Under the pieces are notes generated by a model that worked only from the letters and a program-made list of their open reading frames with translations, was not told the origin of the DNA and made no database searches. Shown piece by piece: positions 51,548 through 59,873 of a stretch of DNA of 64,000 nucleotides (its first letter is position 1; the number at the start of each line of letters is the position of its first letter). The translations under genes were made by a program, and so were the position numbers. Location: the NCBI GenBank assembly GCA_016125255.1, contig WGMD01000015.1:1-64000 (forward strand). The letters are read 5' to 3'. The stretch is from Planctomycetota bacterium. Its GTDB lineage: Bacteria; Planctomycetota; Phycisphaerae; Phycisphaerales; Zrk34.

Positions 51548-53944
51548 ATGAAAGAACCCACCAACGACCGCACCACGCCGCTGCAAGACGCCCGGCTCGA
51601 TGATGACGATCAGTTGCGCGACCTGCTCGATAACGCCAGCGACCTGATTCAAAGCGTCGCGCCGGATGGGCGATTCCTGTATGTCAATCAGACCTGGCTG
51701 GACACGATGGGCTACCGGCGGGAGGAACTGGCGGACATGACGGTCATGGACATCGTGCACCCGGACAGTCTGCTGCACTGTCAGGAGGTTTTCGCGCGTT
51801 TGATGACGGGGGAGAAACTCGGGCGGGTGCGGGCGGCGTTCGTGACGAGCCGGGGGCGGCGCATCGAGGTCGAGGGGGCGGTCAACTGCCGGTTCGAGAA
51901 CGGCCGCCCCGTCGCCACACGCGGGATCTTCCGTGACATCTGCGACAAGGTCGAGCGGGAGAAGGAGCTTCAGGAAAGTCTTCAGCGATTCGAGATGGTC
52001 ACCAAGCTCGCGCCGATCGGCATCTGGCTCACCGACACCGAAGGGCACACGGTGTTCGCCAACGATCGCCTGCTGGCATATGCCGGGTTGAGCGGGCGGG
52101 ACATCCGGCCCGATGAATGGCTGGCGGTGATTCATCCGGAGGACCGGGAGGAATTGGTCGCCAAGTGGCGTGAGGCGATGCGGTCGGGCGGGCCGTTCGC
52201 GGCGGAATATCGCTTTCGCACCGCGGCGGGCGTGGAGCGCGACATGACCTCCGTCGGCCGGCCGCTGCGTGATGAGCACGGGCGGTTGACCGGATATCTG
52301 GGCATCACCGCCGACGCCACCGAACGCAAGGATTCGGAGCGCAAACTCAACGAGTCAGCCCGTTTCCTCAAATCGGCGCTGGACGCGCTGACGGCGAATA
52401 TCGCGATTCTCGATGAACAAGGCGTGATTCTTGAAGTGAACGAATCATGGCGGCGATTCGCCGATGAGAATCACCTGCTGATGCCGCGTCATGCCCGGGG
52501 CGTGAATTACCTTGACGTGTGCGATGCGGCGGCGGCGAAAGGGTCAGCGGACGCGCGCGATGTGGCCGAAGGCATCCGCATGGTGATCGACGGCAAGCTC
52601 GATCAGTATGCTCGTCAGTACGAATGTCACGCCCCGAAGGAAAAGCGGTGGTTCGTCGCGCGTGTGACGCGTTTCGTGGGCGTTGGGCCGGTGCGGGTCG
52701 TGGTGGCGCACGAGAATGTGACGGCAAGGCGCGAGGCGGAGCGGGCGCTTCAGCGGAGCGAGAAGCTGTTCCGCGATCTGTTTGAGTATTCGCCGGACGC
52801 CATCTTCGTCGAGGATATGCAGGGGCGGGTGCTGGACGTGAATCCCGCGGCATGCACGCTGCATCACATGGCCCGCAAGGACCTGATGGGGCTGCACGTC
52901 GAGCAGCTCGTGCCGGAGCACCGGCGGGCGGAGGTGCGCCTGGGGTTCGAGATGCTCACACGCGGGGAATTGCAGCAGGTGGAGGGGGAAAGTCTGCGTG
53001 CGGACGGTACGACGGTGCCGGTGGAAATCCGCGCCAGCCGTATCGACTACGCCGGTCATCCCGCCATGCTCATGCACGTGCGCGACATCACGGAGCTGAA
53101 GCGCGCCCGCGACGAACTGGAGCAGCGCGTCATCGAGCGCACCGCGGAACTGGTCGAATCCAACCGCCGCCTGCGCGACGAGATGGTCGAGCGCGAACGC
53201 GCGGAGGAACGGGCGGTCGAACTGCACGCGCAGCTCGCGCACGTCAACCGACTGGGCATGATGGGCGAAATGGCGGCGGGGCTTGCGCACGAACTGAACC
53301 AGCCGTTGTGGGCGATCATCAACTACGTGCGCGGCTCGCTGCGTCTGCTGGACGCGCCCGACACGCCCCCGCAGCGCATCAAGGGCGCGATGCACAAGGT
53401 GGCGCAGCAGGCGGAGCGGGCCGGGCAGATCATTCACAACCTGCGAGAGTTCGTCGCCAAGGGCGTCCCGCAGCGGGCGCCGACCAATGTCAACGAACTT
53501 GTCAACGAGATGGTGCAGCTCCTGGCGGTCGAAATCCGCCGCGGCGGCGTGCGCATCCACCGCGAGCTTCAGACGGACCTGCCCAATGCCTACGCCGACC
53601 CCGTGCAGGTGCAGCAGGTGCTCGTGAACCTCGTGCGCAACGCCATCGAAGCGATGCACGAAGCGGCGTCGGACCCGCGCGAGCTGACGATCCGCACCAC
53701 GGCCTCGGATGCGATGATTCATCTGCATGTGCGCGACACCGGTCCGGGCTGCGAAGTGGAAATACTTGACCGGCTCTTTGAATCGTTTTTCACCACCAAG
53801 CCCGATGGGATGGGCATGGGGCTGGCGATCAGCCGGTCGATTGTGGAAGCGCATGGCGGGACGCTGACGGTTGTCAATGTGGAGCCGCACGGTCTATGCT
53901 TTGAACTGACGCTGCCTCTGTACCGGGAGTCACAACATGAGTAA
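51548..53944 (+). CDS. Multi-PAS sensor histidine kinase (FixL/TodS type)
   Basis: A 798-residue kinase with no membrane helix. About four PAS modules occupy 15-540: LLDNASDLIQSVAPDGRFLYVNQTWLDTMGY, RFEMVTKLAPIGIWLTDTEGHTVFAN, a degenerate third, and LFEYSPDAIFVEDMQGRVLDVNPAA. A coiled coil (about 530-565) leads to HisKA with phospho-acceptor His581 in AHELNQPLWAI, then HATPase with NLVRNAIEAMHEA, RDTGPG and GMGMGLAIS. The signal is unknown. The ATG at 51548 is preferred but 51512 is possible. It overlaps its response regulator by eight bases. Confidence 0.88.
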   Translation: MKEPTNDRTTPLQDARLDDDDQLRDLLDNASDLIQSVAPDGRFLYVNQTWLDTMGYRREELADMTVMDIVHPDSLLHCQEVFARLMTGEKLGRVRAAFVTSRGRRIEVEGAVNCRFENGRPVATRGIFRDICDKVEREKELQESLQRFEMVTKLAPIGIWLTDTEGHTVFANDRLLAYAGLSGRDIRPDEWLAVIHPEDREELVAKWREAMRSGGPFAAEYRFRTAAGVERDMTSVGRPLRDEHGRLTGYLGITADATERKDSERKLNESARFLKSALDALTANIAILDEQGVILEVNESWRRFADENHLLMPRHARGVNYLDVCDAAAAKGSADARDVAEGIRMVIDGKLDQYARQYECHAPKEKRWFVARVTRFVGVGPVRVVVAHENVTARREAERALQRSEKLFRDLFEYSPDAIFVEDMQGRVLDVNPAACTLHHMARKDLMGLHVEQLVPEHRRAEVRLGFEMLTRGELQQVEGESLRADGTTVPVEIRASRIDYAGHPAMLMHVRDITELKRARDELEQRVIERTAELVESNRRLRDEMVERERAEERAVELHAQLAHVNRLGMMGEMAAGLAHELNQPLWAIINYVRGSLRLLDAPDTPPQRIKGAMHKVAQQAERAGQIIHNLREFVAKGVPQRAPTNVNELVNEMVQLLAVEIRRGGVRIHRELQTDLPNAYADPVQVQQVLVNLVRNAIEAMHEAASDPRELTIRTTASDAMIHLHVRDTGPGCEVEILDRLFESFFTTKPDGMGMGLAISRSIVEAHGGTLTVVNVEPHGLCFELTLPLYRESQHE

Positions 53945-54611
53945 GGCACGCAAGCGCATTGTGGAAGAGACGCCGAAGCCGCCTCAGCCGGAGGGGCCGG
54001 CGCTTGATGGGACGGTCTTCGTGGTGGACGACGATGACGCGGTTCGGGAATCAATCGAGTTTCTGATGGACTCGTCAAGTCTGCCGGTCAAGGCGTTCGC
54101 CTCGGCGGAGGAATTTCTCAAGGCGATGGAGCCGGGCTGGCGGGGGTGTCTGCTTCTGGACGTGCGCATGCCGGGTATGAGCGGCTTGCAGCTTCAGGGG
54201 GTGCTCAACGAGCGCTTGTTCAAGCTTCCGGTCATCATCCTGACGGGTCACGCGGATGTGCCGATGGCGGTGCGAGCGATGCAGGGAGGGGCGTTCGATT
54301 TCATCGAGAAGCCCTGCCGCGAAGAGGTGCTGCTGTCGCGCGTGCGGGCGGCGCTTCAGAAGGATGCGGCGGATCAGGAGGAAGTGGTGAGCTTGGGCGA
54401 TCTGTCGAGCCGGTATCAGACGCTTTCGCCGCGCGAGCAGGAGGTTATGGCCCTGGTGGTCGAAGGGCATCTCAACAAGCAGATCGGACAGATGCTCGGC
54501 ATCAGCATGAAGACGATCGAAGTCCACCGCGGACGGGTCATGAAGAAGATGGAAGCCCAAAGTCTGGCGGACCTGGTGCGGATGTCGATCCGTCTCAACG
54601 GCGGGTCGTGA
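53937..54611 (+). CDS. FixJ-type response regulator with LuxR HTH
   Basis: A 224-residue response regulator. The receiver (about 25-140) has the acid pair DDDD (31-34), acceptor Asp75 in LLLDVRMPGMSG and IEKPC with the conserved Lys. The LuxR-type HTH (about 158-220) is LSPREQEVMALVVEGHLNKQIGQMLGISMKTIEVHRGRVMKKM. Partner is the multi-PAS kinase, whose reading frame it overlaps. Its regulon is unknown. Confidence 0.92.
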   Translation: MSKARKRIVEETPKPPQPEGPALDGTVFVVDDDDAVRESIEFLMDSSSLPVKAFASAEEFLKAMEPGWRGCLLLDVRMPGMSGLQLQGVLNERLFKLPVIILTGHADVPMAVRAMQGGAFDFIEKPCREEVLLSRVRAALQKDAADQEEVVSLGDLSSRYQTLSPREQEVMALVVEGHLNKQIGQMLGISMKTIEVHRGRVMKKMEAQSLADLVRMSIRLNGGS

Positions 54612-54697
54612 GACGAAAACCCGCCGTTTTGCACAACGTCCGAAAACCGATGCAGATCGAAACGGCTCAATAATTTTGACGCCGGGGACCGAATTGC

Positions 54698-54726
54698 TTG
54701 TTGACCGGACGGCGTTGACATACAAT
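54698..54726 (+). promoter_or_regulatory. Promoter of the DUF11 lipoprotein gene
   Basis: TTGTTG (54698-54703) and TACAAT (54721-54726) are 17 bases apart, giving a leader of about 100 bases to the ATG at 54831. The gap 54612-54830 otherwise holds no gene. Confidence 0.5.
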
Positions 54727-54830
54727 GGCCGCCGTTACAGGTGCGTGGCAGGTCACGCCTTGGAGCACGCAACGCGTGTCTCTTTTCTTCATTGACGGGA
54801 AGCGACGGACTTTTCAACTTGGAGGTCACA

Positions 54831-56585
54831 ATGAAAGTGATCAATCTGTCTCGAATCGTGTGTGCAATGTGTCTGGTCGGCATGCTGATGCTCTCGGGCT
54901 GCGGGAGCGCTCAGCCGATGTCCGGCGAGAAAACCTCCGGCTTTCCGCAGACGAGCAAGACGATCATCGTCGATTCGGCCCATCCGCCGGTCGACGGCGC
55001 GAAGGTCGTCAAGGTTTACGAAGACGGTCTGTACGGCAAGACTGAACTGCGCGATGATGATTACCACCGTCACGCCGACCCCGCCTCGCCGACCGGCTGG
55101 ACGCCGTGGCACTATCGTCATGCGCCGCACAACTGGGGCGACATGCCCGCCAAGGCCGCCCCGGCGCCCGTCGGCATGAACCACACCACGGCCTACTTCC
55201 CGACCGCCTACACCGGCATGGACGGCAAGTCGGGTCTGGCGACGGTTCGCCTGGACAAGTACGCCCCCGGCGAAGTCGCCGTCGGGCAGGAATACGACTA
55301 CAAGATCGTCGTGACTAACGACAGCAGTCTCAAGCTCCATGACGTCGTCGTCACCGACATGATGCCCGCCAACTTCAAGGTCGCTTCGACCGATCCGTCG
55401 ATCGAAGGCATCAAGGACGGCAAGGGCGTTTGGATGCTCGGCGACCTCGATGCCGGTGAATCCAAGACGATCACGATCAAGGGCGCGGCCACCGAACCCG
55501 GTCAGCTCGTCGATTGCTCGACCGTCACCTTCGTGCCCTACAACTGCATCGCGACGAACGTCATCAAGCCGTCGCTGCAGCTCACCAAGACCGAGCCGGC
55601 CGATGTCATGCTCTGCGAGCGCATCCCCGTCACGTATGTGGTCACCAACAACGGCACCGGCACCGCCCGCAATGTCATGATCAAGGACACGCTGCCCAAG
55701 GGCCTCGTGACTGAGACGGGCGACAACATGGTCTCGATCAACGTCGGCGATCTGGCCGGCGGCGAGTCCAAGCGCTACGTCGTCACCACCAAGCCGCTCG
55801 ACACCGGCGCCTACGAAAGCAAGGCGATGGCGATGGGCGACGGCGGACTCAAGGCCGACGCCACCGCGGGCACCAAGGTTCATGAGCCCGTGCTCAAGCT
55901 GACGAAGACCGGCCCCGAGAAGATGTTCATCGGCAAGGAATTCACCTACACCATCAAGCTTGAGAACACCGGCGACGCCCCGGCCGATGACGCGGTCATC
56001 ACCGACATGGTCCCGGCCGGCACGACGTACGTCGGCGCCTCGACCGGCGGCACGATGGCCGAAGGCAAGGTCACCTGGAACGTCGGCTCCATCGCGCCCA
56101 AGGGCTCGAAGGAAGTCACCGTGACGGTCAAGTCCGCCACGCCCGGCACGTTCAAGGACACCGCCATGGCGCATGCCAAGTGTGCCAAGGATGTGTCGGC
56201 TGAAGCTTCGACGATGGTTACCGGCATCCCGGCCATCCTGCTCGAAGTCGTCGACGTCGAGGACCCGATCCAGGTCGGCAACAACGTGACCTACCTCATC
56301 ACGGTGACCAACCAGGGCTCGGCCCCCGGCACGAACATCAAGATCGTGGCGGACCTCGAAGACACGATGCAGTTCGTGTCGGCCGAAGGCGCGACCGCCG
56401 GCAAGGCCGCCGGTAAGGTCGTCACGTTCGACCCGCTGCCCTCGCTGGCGCCCAAGGCCCAGGCCGTGTTCAAGGTCGTCGTCAAGGCCGTCAAGGAAGG
56501 CGACGTCCGATTCAAGGTCTCGATGAACAGCGACCAGATCGGCCGCCCCGTCGAGGAAACCGAAGCCACCAACTTCTTCAAGTAA
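54831..56585 (+). CDS. DUF11-repeat lipoprotein (OmcB-like surface protein)
   Basis: A 584-residue lipoprotein with the lipobox LMLSGC (about 19-24). A Pro/His-rich spacer follows (about 65-110), and then at least four DUF11 Ig-like repeats. Repeat starts are EYDYKIVVTNDSSLKLHDVVVTDMMP, IPVTYVVTNNGTGTARNVMIKDTLP, EFTYTIKLENTGDAPADDAVITDMVP and NVTYLITVTNQGSAPGTNIKIVADL. Chlamydial OmcB carries similar repeats; planctomycetes are relatives in the same superphylum. A structural outer-surface role is likely. GGAGG precedes the ATG. Confidence 0.85.
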   Translation: MKVINLSRIVCAMCLVGMLMLSGCGSAQPMSGEKTSGFPQTSKTIIVDSAHPPVDGAKVVKVYEDGLYGKTELRDDDYHRHADPASPTGWTPWHYRHAPHNWGDMPAKAAPAPVGMNHTTAYFPTAYTGMDGKSGLATVRLDKYAPGEVAVGQEYDYKIVVTNDSSLKLHDVVVTDMMPANFKVASTDPSIEGIKDGKGVWMLGDLDAGESKTITIKGAATEPGQLVDCSTVTFVPYNCIATNVIKPSLQLTKTEPADVMLCERIPVTYVVTNNGTGTARNVMIKDTLPKGLVTETGDNMVSINVGDLAGGESKRYVVTTKPLDTGAYESKAMAMGDGGLKADATAGTKVHEPVLKLTKTGPEKMFIGKEFTYTIKLENTGDAPADDAVITDMVPAGTTYVGASTGGTMAEGKVTWNVGSIAPKGSKEVTVTVKSATPGTFKDTAMAHAKCAKDVSAEASTMVTGIPAILLEVVDVEDPIQVGNNVTYLITVTNQGSAPGTNIKIVADLEDTMQFVSAEGATAGKAAGKVVTFDPLPSLAPKAQAVFKVVVKAVKEGDVRFKVSMNSDQIGRPVEETEATNFFK

Positions 56586-56603
56586 TTGAAAGGAGTTGAC
56601 AAC

Positions 56604-56670
56604 GCCGGGTTCCGCCCGGCATCGTCCGAACCTCGGCTGCACGACGGGAAACCGCCGTGCAGTCTTTTTT
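56604..56670 (+). terminator. Rho-independent terminator (with a second hairpin) after the DUF11 gene
   Basis: CTGCACGACGG-GAAA-CCGCCGTGCAG (56637-56662) is an 11-bp stem with one mismatch and a GNRA-type loop, followed by TCTTTTTT. A smaller hairpin, GCCGGG-TTCCG-CCCGGC (about 56604-56620), precedes it. Confidence 0.85.
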
Positions 56671-56691
56671 CTTCAAGCCAGGGAGATCGCC

Positions 56692-57561
56692 ATGGTGAAC
56701 GTGTGCGGACTGCGGGTGGCGGCGTGTGGGTGGATGATCGTGATCGCGATGCTCCTGGTCGGCGGGTGCAAGTCGATGGAGTCGATGCTCGGCTCTCAGA
56801 AGCCGTCCGCCTCCGTGCAGGATGTGCATTTTTCCAATCTGAGCATGGATCACGTCGATGTCGTCTTCGATGTGAAGATTGACAACCCCTACAGTCTGCC
56901 GCTCCCGCTGGTCGATCTCGATTACGCCCTGGCCAGCGGCGACAGCCCCTTCCTCGACGGCAAGGCCGACGTCGGCGGAACGGTCCCCGCCAACGGGTCG
57001 CGCACCGTGCAGCTTCCGGCGACGATCTCGTTCACTAAGCTCCTCAGCGCCGTCAAGAACGTCAAGCCCGGCTCGCTCGTGCCGTACAAAGCGCAGCTCA
57101 ACCTCAAGGCCGACGCGCCTGTCGTCGGTCCGATGACGCTGCCGATCTCCAAGAGCGGCGAAGTTCCCGTGCCGGCCGTCCCGCAGGTCGAACTGGCGGG
57201 CGTCGAATGGAAGAATCTTTCGCTGACCAGCGCCGCCGCCGTACTCAAACTCAACGTCACCAACACCAACGCCTTCCCCGTCGATCTGAGCCGCATGGGC
57301 TACGAACTGTCGCTCGCCGGCAAGTCGGTGGTCAACACCACGATCGAAGACGCCACCAGCTTCAAGTCCAACGAAAAACAGGAATTGTCCATCCCCGTGT
57401 CCTTCTCGCCGGCCAACCTCGGCATCGCCGCGTTCAACTTGCTGCGCGGCAAGGGATCGGCCTACGAACTTTCGGGCGCGATGGACCTCAAAACCCCCTT
57501 CGGTTCGTTCAACACCCCGTTCCACCGCACGGGACAGACCACCTTCAAGCAGCCCGGTTGA
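56692..57561 (+). CDS. LEA14/WHy-domain lipoprotein
   Basis: A 289-residue lipoprotein (lipobox LLVGGC, about 18-23) with two WHy/LEA-2-type domains. The first (about 45-150) has VQDVHFSNLSMDHVDVVFDVKIDNPYSLPLPL, the second (about 165-280) VELAGVEWKNLSLTSAAAVLKLNVTNTNAFPVDLSRMGYEL. Such domains occur in water-stress and cell-envelope proteins. Neighbouring mscS suggests an osmotic-stress context. The ATG at 56692 follows GGGAGA; the terminator just upstream suggests its own transcription start. Confidence 0.8.
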   Translation: MVNVCGLRVAACGWMIVIAMLLVGGCKSMESMLGSQKPSASVQDVHFSNLSMDHVDVVFDVKIDNPYSLPLPLVDLDYALASGDSPFLDGKADVGGTVPANGSRTVQLPATISFTKLLSAVKNVKPGSLVPYKAQLNLKADAPVVGPMTLPISKSGEVPVPAVPQVELAGVEWKNLSLTSAAAVLKLNVTNTNAFPVDLSRMGYELSLAGKSVVNTTIEDATSFKSNEKQELSIPVSFSPANLGIAAFNLLRGKGSAYELSGAMDLKTPFGSFNTPFHRTGQTTFKQPG

Positions 57562-57624
57562 TGCGCGTCCGACGGCGCGGTGGCGCCGATTCGTCGCTGA
57601 CCAGAAAAACGAAAGTAACGACCC

Positions 57625-58458
57625 ATGCCCGAAAACAGCGATAAGTTGTGGCTCGTGATCAATACGTACCTGGTACCCGCAGTCACCGCGCTGCTCATCG
57701 CCTTCATCGGCTATCTCGCCGCCGGCTGGGCCAACCGCATGGTCTACGCCTCCTGTCAGCGCGCCCGGATCGACGAGACGCTCGCCAAATTCTTCTCGCG
57801 CATGGCGCGATGGGCGGTGCTGCTGGTCACCGGGCTCTTCGTGCTGGGGAAATTCGGCATCGAAACCGCCAGCTTCGCCGTCGTCCTCGGAGCTGCCGGC
57901 CTCGCTATCGGCCTGGCCTTTCAGGGCACGCTCTCCAACTTCGCCGCCGGCATCATGCTCCTGATCTTCCGCCCCTTCAAGGTCGGCGACGTCGTCAACG
58001 TCAATGGCCAGCTCGGCAAGGTCAACGAAATCGAGCTGTTCACCACATCGCTCGACACCCCCGACAATCGCCGCATCATCATGCCCAACAGCGCCATCTT
58101 CGGCAACACCATCGAGAACATCACGCACCATCCGCACCGTCGGGCGGATGTGGCTGTCGGCGTGGACTACTCGGCGGACATCGACAAGACGCGCGAAGTG
58201 CTCAATGCCGCCGCCGCGTCGGTACCGGGCAGACTCGATGAACCCGCCCCGGCCGTGATCCTGCTGGACCTCGGCGCCTCGTCGATCAACTGGTCCGTGC
58301 GCGTCTGGGCGCCGGCGGCGGATTTCATGACCGTCAAGGAAGCCGCCACGCGCGCCGTCAAGATGCACCTCGACGAAGCGGGCATCGGCATCCCGTTCCC
58401 GCAGATGGATGTGCATCTGGACGGTTCGCTGATCAAGTCCGAGTCATCGAAGGCGTGA
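57625..58458 (+). CDS. mscS: MscS-family mechanosensitive channel
   Basis: A 277-residue channel. Three N-terminal membrane helices (about 12-35, 60-82 and 87-115) include the pore helix VVLGAAGLAIGLAFQGTLSNFAAGIMLLIFRPFKVGD, with the Gly/Ala packing of MscS. Downstream is the cytoplasmic beta domain with INEIELFTTSLDTPDNRRIIMPNSAIFGNTIENIT, and the alpha/beta cage. Length equals small E. coli MscS (286). It opens under hypo-osmotic shock. Confidence 0.93.
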   Translation: MPENSDKLWLVINTYLVPAVTALLIAFIGYLAAGWANRMVYASCQRARIDETLAKFFSRMARWAVLLVTGLFVLGKFGIETASFAVVLGAAGLAIGLAFQGTLSNFAAGIMLLIFRPFKVGDVVNVNGQLGKVNEIELFTTSLDTPDNRRIIMPNSAIFGNTIENITHHPHRRADVAVGVDYSADIDKTREVLNAAAASVPGRLDEPAPAVILLDLGASSINWSVRVWAPAADFMTVKEAATRAVKMHLDEAGIGIPFPQMDVHLDGSLIKSESSKA

Positions 58459-58585
58459 CCCGGTCGGCGGTTGGATCAAACGCCGCGGCGGAGAATCTGC
58501 GGATTCCGTGGATGCATGCGTAACCGTCCTCCCGGCACGTGAATCACAAGCCAAGCCGGCCCGGCGCCGCGCTTGGAGACGCGCT

Positions 58586-59866
58586 GTGAACACGACTGGG
58601 GTCACCCTGCTGCGAAGACTCGGTCCGCCGACGATGATCGTCATGCTCGCCATCGCCGGTTGCAAGGATAAATCCAATCAATACGTCGCGCCGCCGCCGC
58701 CGGCGGTGACGGTCTCGCAGCCCGTCGAGCGCGATCTGCGCGACTTCTGGGAATTCACCGGAACCACCGCCGCCATCGAAAGCGTCGAAGTCCGCGCCCG
58801 CGTCAAGGGGTTCATCGACAAGGTCAACTTCGAGCCCGACTCGCTCGTCAAAGCCGGTCAGATGCTCTACACCATCGATCCGCGCCCGTTCAAGGCCCAG
58901 CTTGAGCAGGTCACCGCCGACGTCGACCGCAAACAGGCGGCCCTCGATCTGGCGCAGGTCAACTACGATCGCATCAAGAGCATGTTCGACAAGCAGGCCG
59001 CCAGCGATCTGGAGGTCCGTCAGTACAAGGCGAATTTCGACATGGCCAAAGCGGACCTGTCGCTCGCCAAGGCGCAGCTCGATACGGCGCAGCTCGATCT
59101 GGACTGGTCGCAGGTCCGCGCGCCCATCGACGGGCGCATCAGCCGCAATCTCGTCGATCAGGGCGCGCTCGTCGGCGCCGATGGTCCGACGCTGCTGGCG
59201 ACTGTCCGCAATGATACGCGCATCTACGTTTACTTCAACGCCTCGGAAACCGATGTGCTCGAGTTTCTGCGCATGCACCCCAAAGCCCGCGAGCAGAGCG
59301 CCGCGGAGCGCGAAGCGGGGCGCACGGTTTACATGGGCCTCTCCGATGAAGACGGCTATCCGCGCGAGGGGCAGATCGAGTCGGCCGACAACGCCATCGA
59401 TGCGAACACCGGGACGCTCCTGCTTCGCGCGGTCTTTGACAATCCCGACCGGCGCATCTCCCCGGGCATGTTCGCACGCGTACGCATTCCGCGCACCGAG
59501 GGCCGCTCGCTGCTCGTGCCGGATCTGGCCGTCGCATTCGATCAGCGCGGCAACTACGTGCTCGTCGTCGATGCGCAAAACAAGGTCGATCGACGCGATG
59601 TGACGGTCGGCCCCGTCGTCGAGGGCTTTCGCCGCATCGAGTCGGGGTTGAGCACCGATGACTGGGTCGTCGTCAACGGCCTTCAGCGCGCCCGCCCCGG
59701 CGCCGCGGTCAGCCCTGAAAAGAAACCCATGGAGGTCGTGCTTCCGCCGTCCTCGCTCGCCCCGGACGTCCCCGCGCGGACGCAGACGCCCGCCGCGACA
59801 CCCGCTGACAATCCCGCTTCGCCCGACACAACCGACCAGCCCGCCGCACCGGCAGATCCCAGGTGA
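58586..59866 (+). CDS. RND efflux periplasmic adaptor lipoprotein (AcrA/MexA type)
   Basis: A 426-residue adaptor with lipobox LAIAGC (about 20-25). Lipoyl/barrel-sandwich halves (EVRARVKGFIDKVNFEPDSLVKAGQMLYTIDPRPF and WSQVRAPIDGRISRNLVDQGALV) enclose a coiled-coil hairpin (about 95-155). The beta-barrel region follows, then a Pro/Thr-rich C terminus. The GTG at 58586 is eight bases after GGAG and places the lipobox correctly; a longer ATG-started form is unlikely. It couples the downstream pump to an outer-membrane channel, which is not encoded here. Confidence 0.88.
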   Translation: MNTTGVTLLRRLGPPTMIVMLAIAGCKDKSNQYVAPPPPAVTVSQPVERDLRDFWEFTGTTAAIESVEVRARVKGFIDKVNFEPDSLVKAGQMLYTIDPRPFKAQLEQVTADVDRKQAALDLAQVNYDRIKSMFDKQAASDLEVRQYKANFDMAKADLSLAKAQLDTAQLDLDWSQVRAPIDGRISRNLVDQGALVGADGPTLLATVRNDTRIYVYFNASETDVLEFLRMHPKAREQSAAEREAGRTVYMGLSDEDGYPREGQIESADNAIDANTGTLLLRAVFDNPDRRISPGMFARVRIPRTEGRSLLVPDLAVAFDQRGNYVLVVDAQNKVDRRDVTVGPVVEGFRRIESGLSTDDWVVVNGLQRARPGAAVSPEKKPMEVVLPPSSLAPDVPARTQTPAATPADNPASPDTTDQPAAPADPR

Positions 59867-59873
59867 ATCCTCG

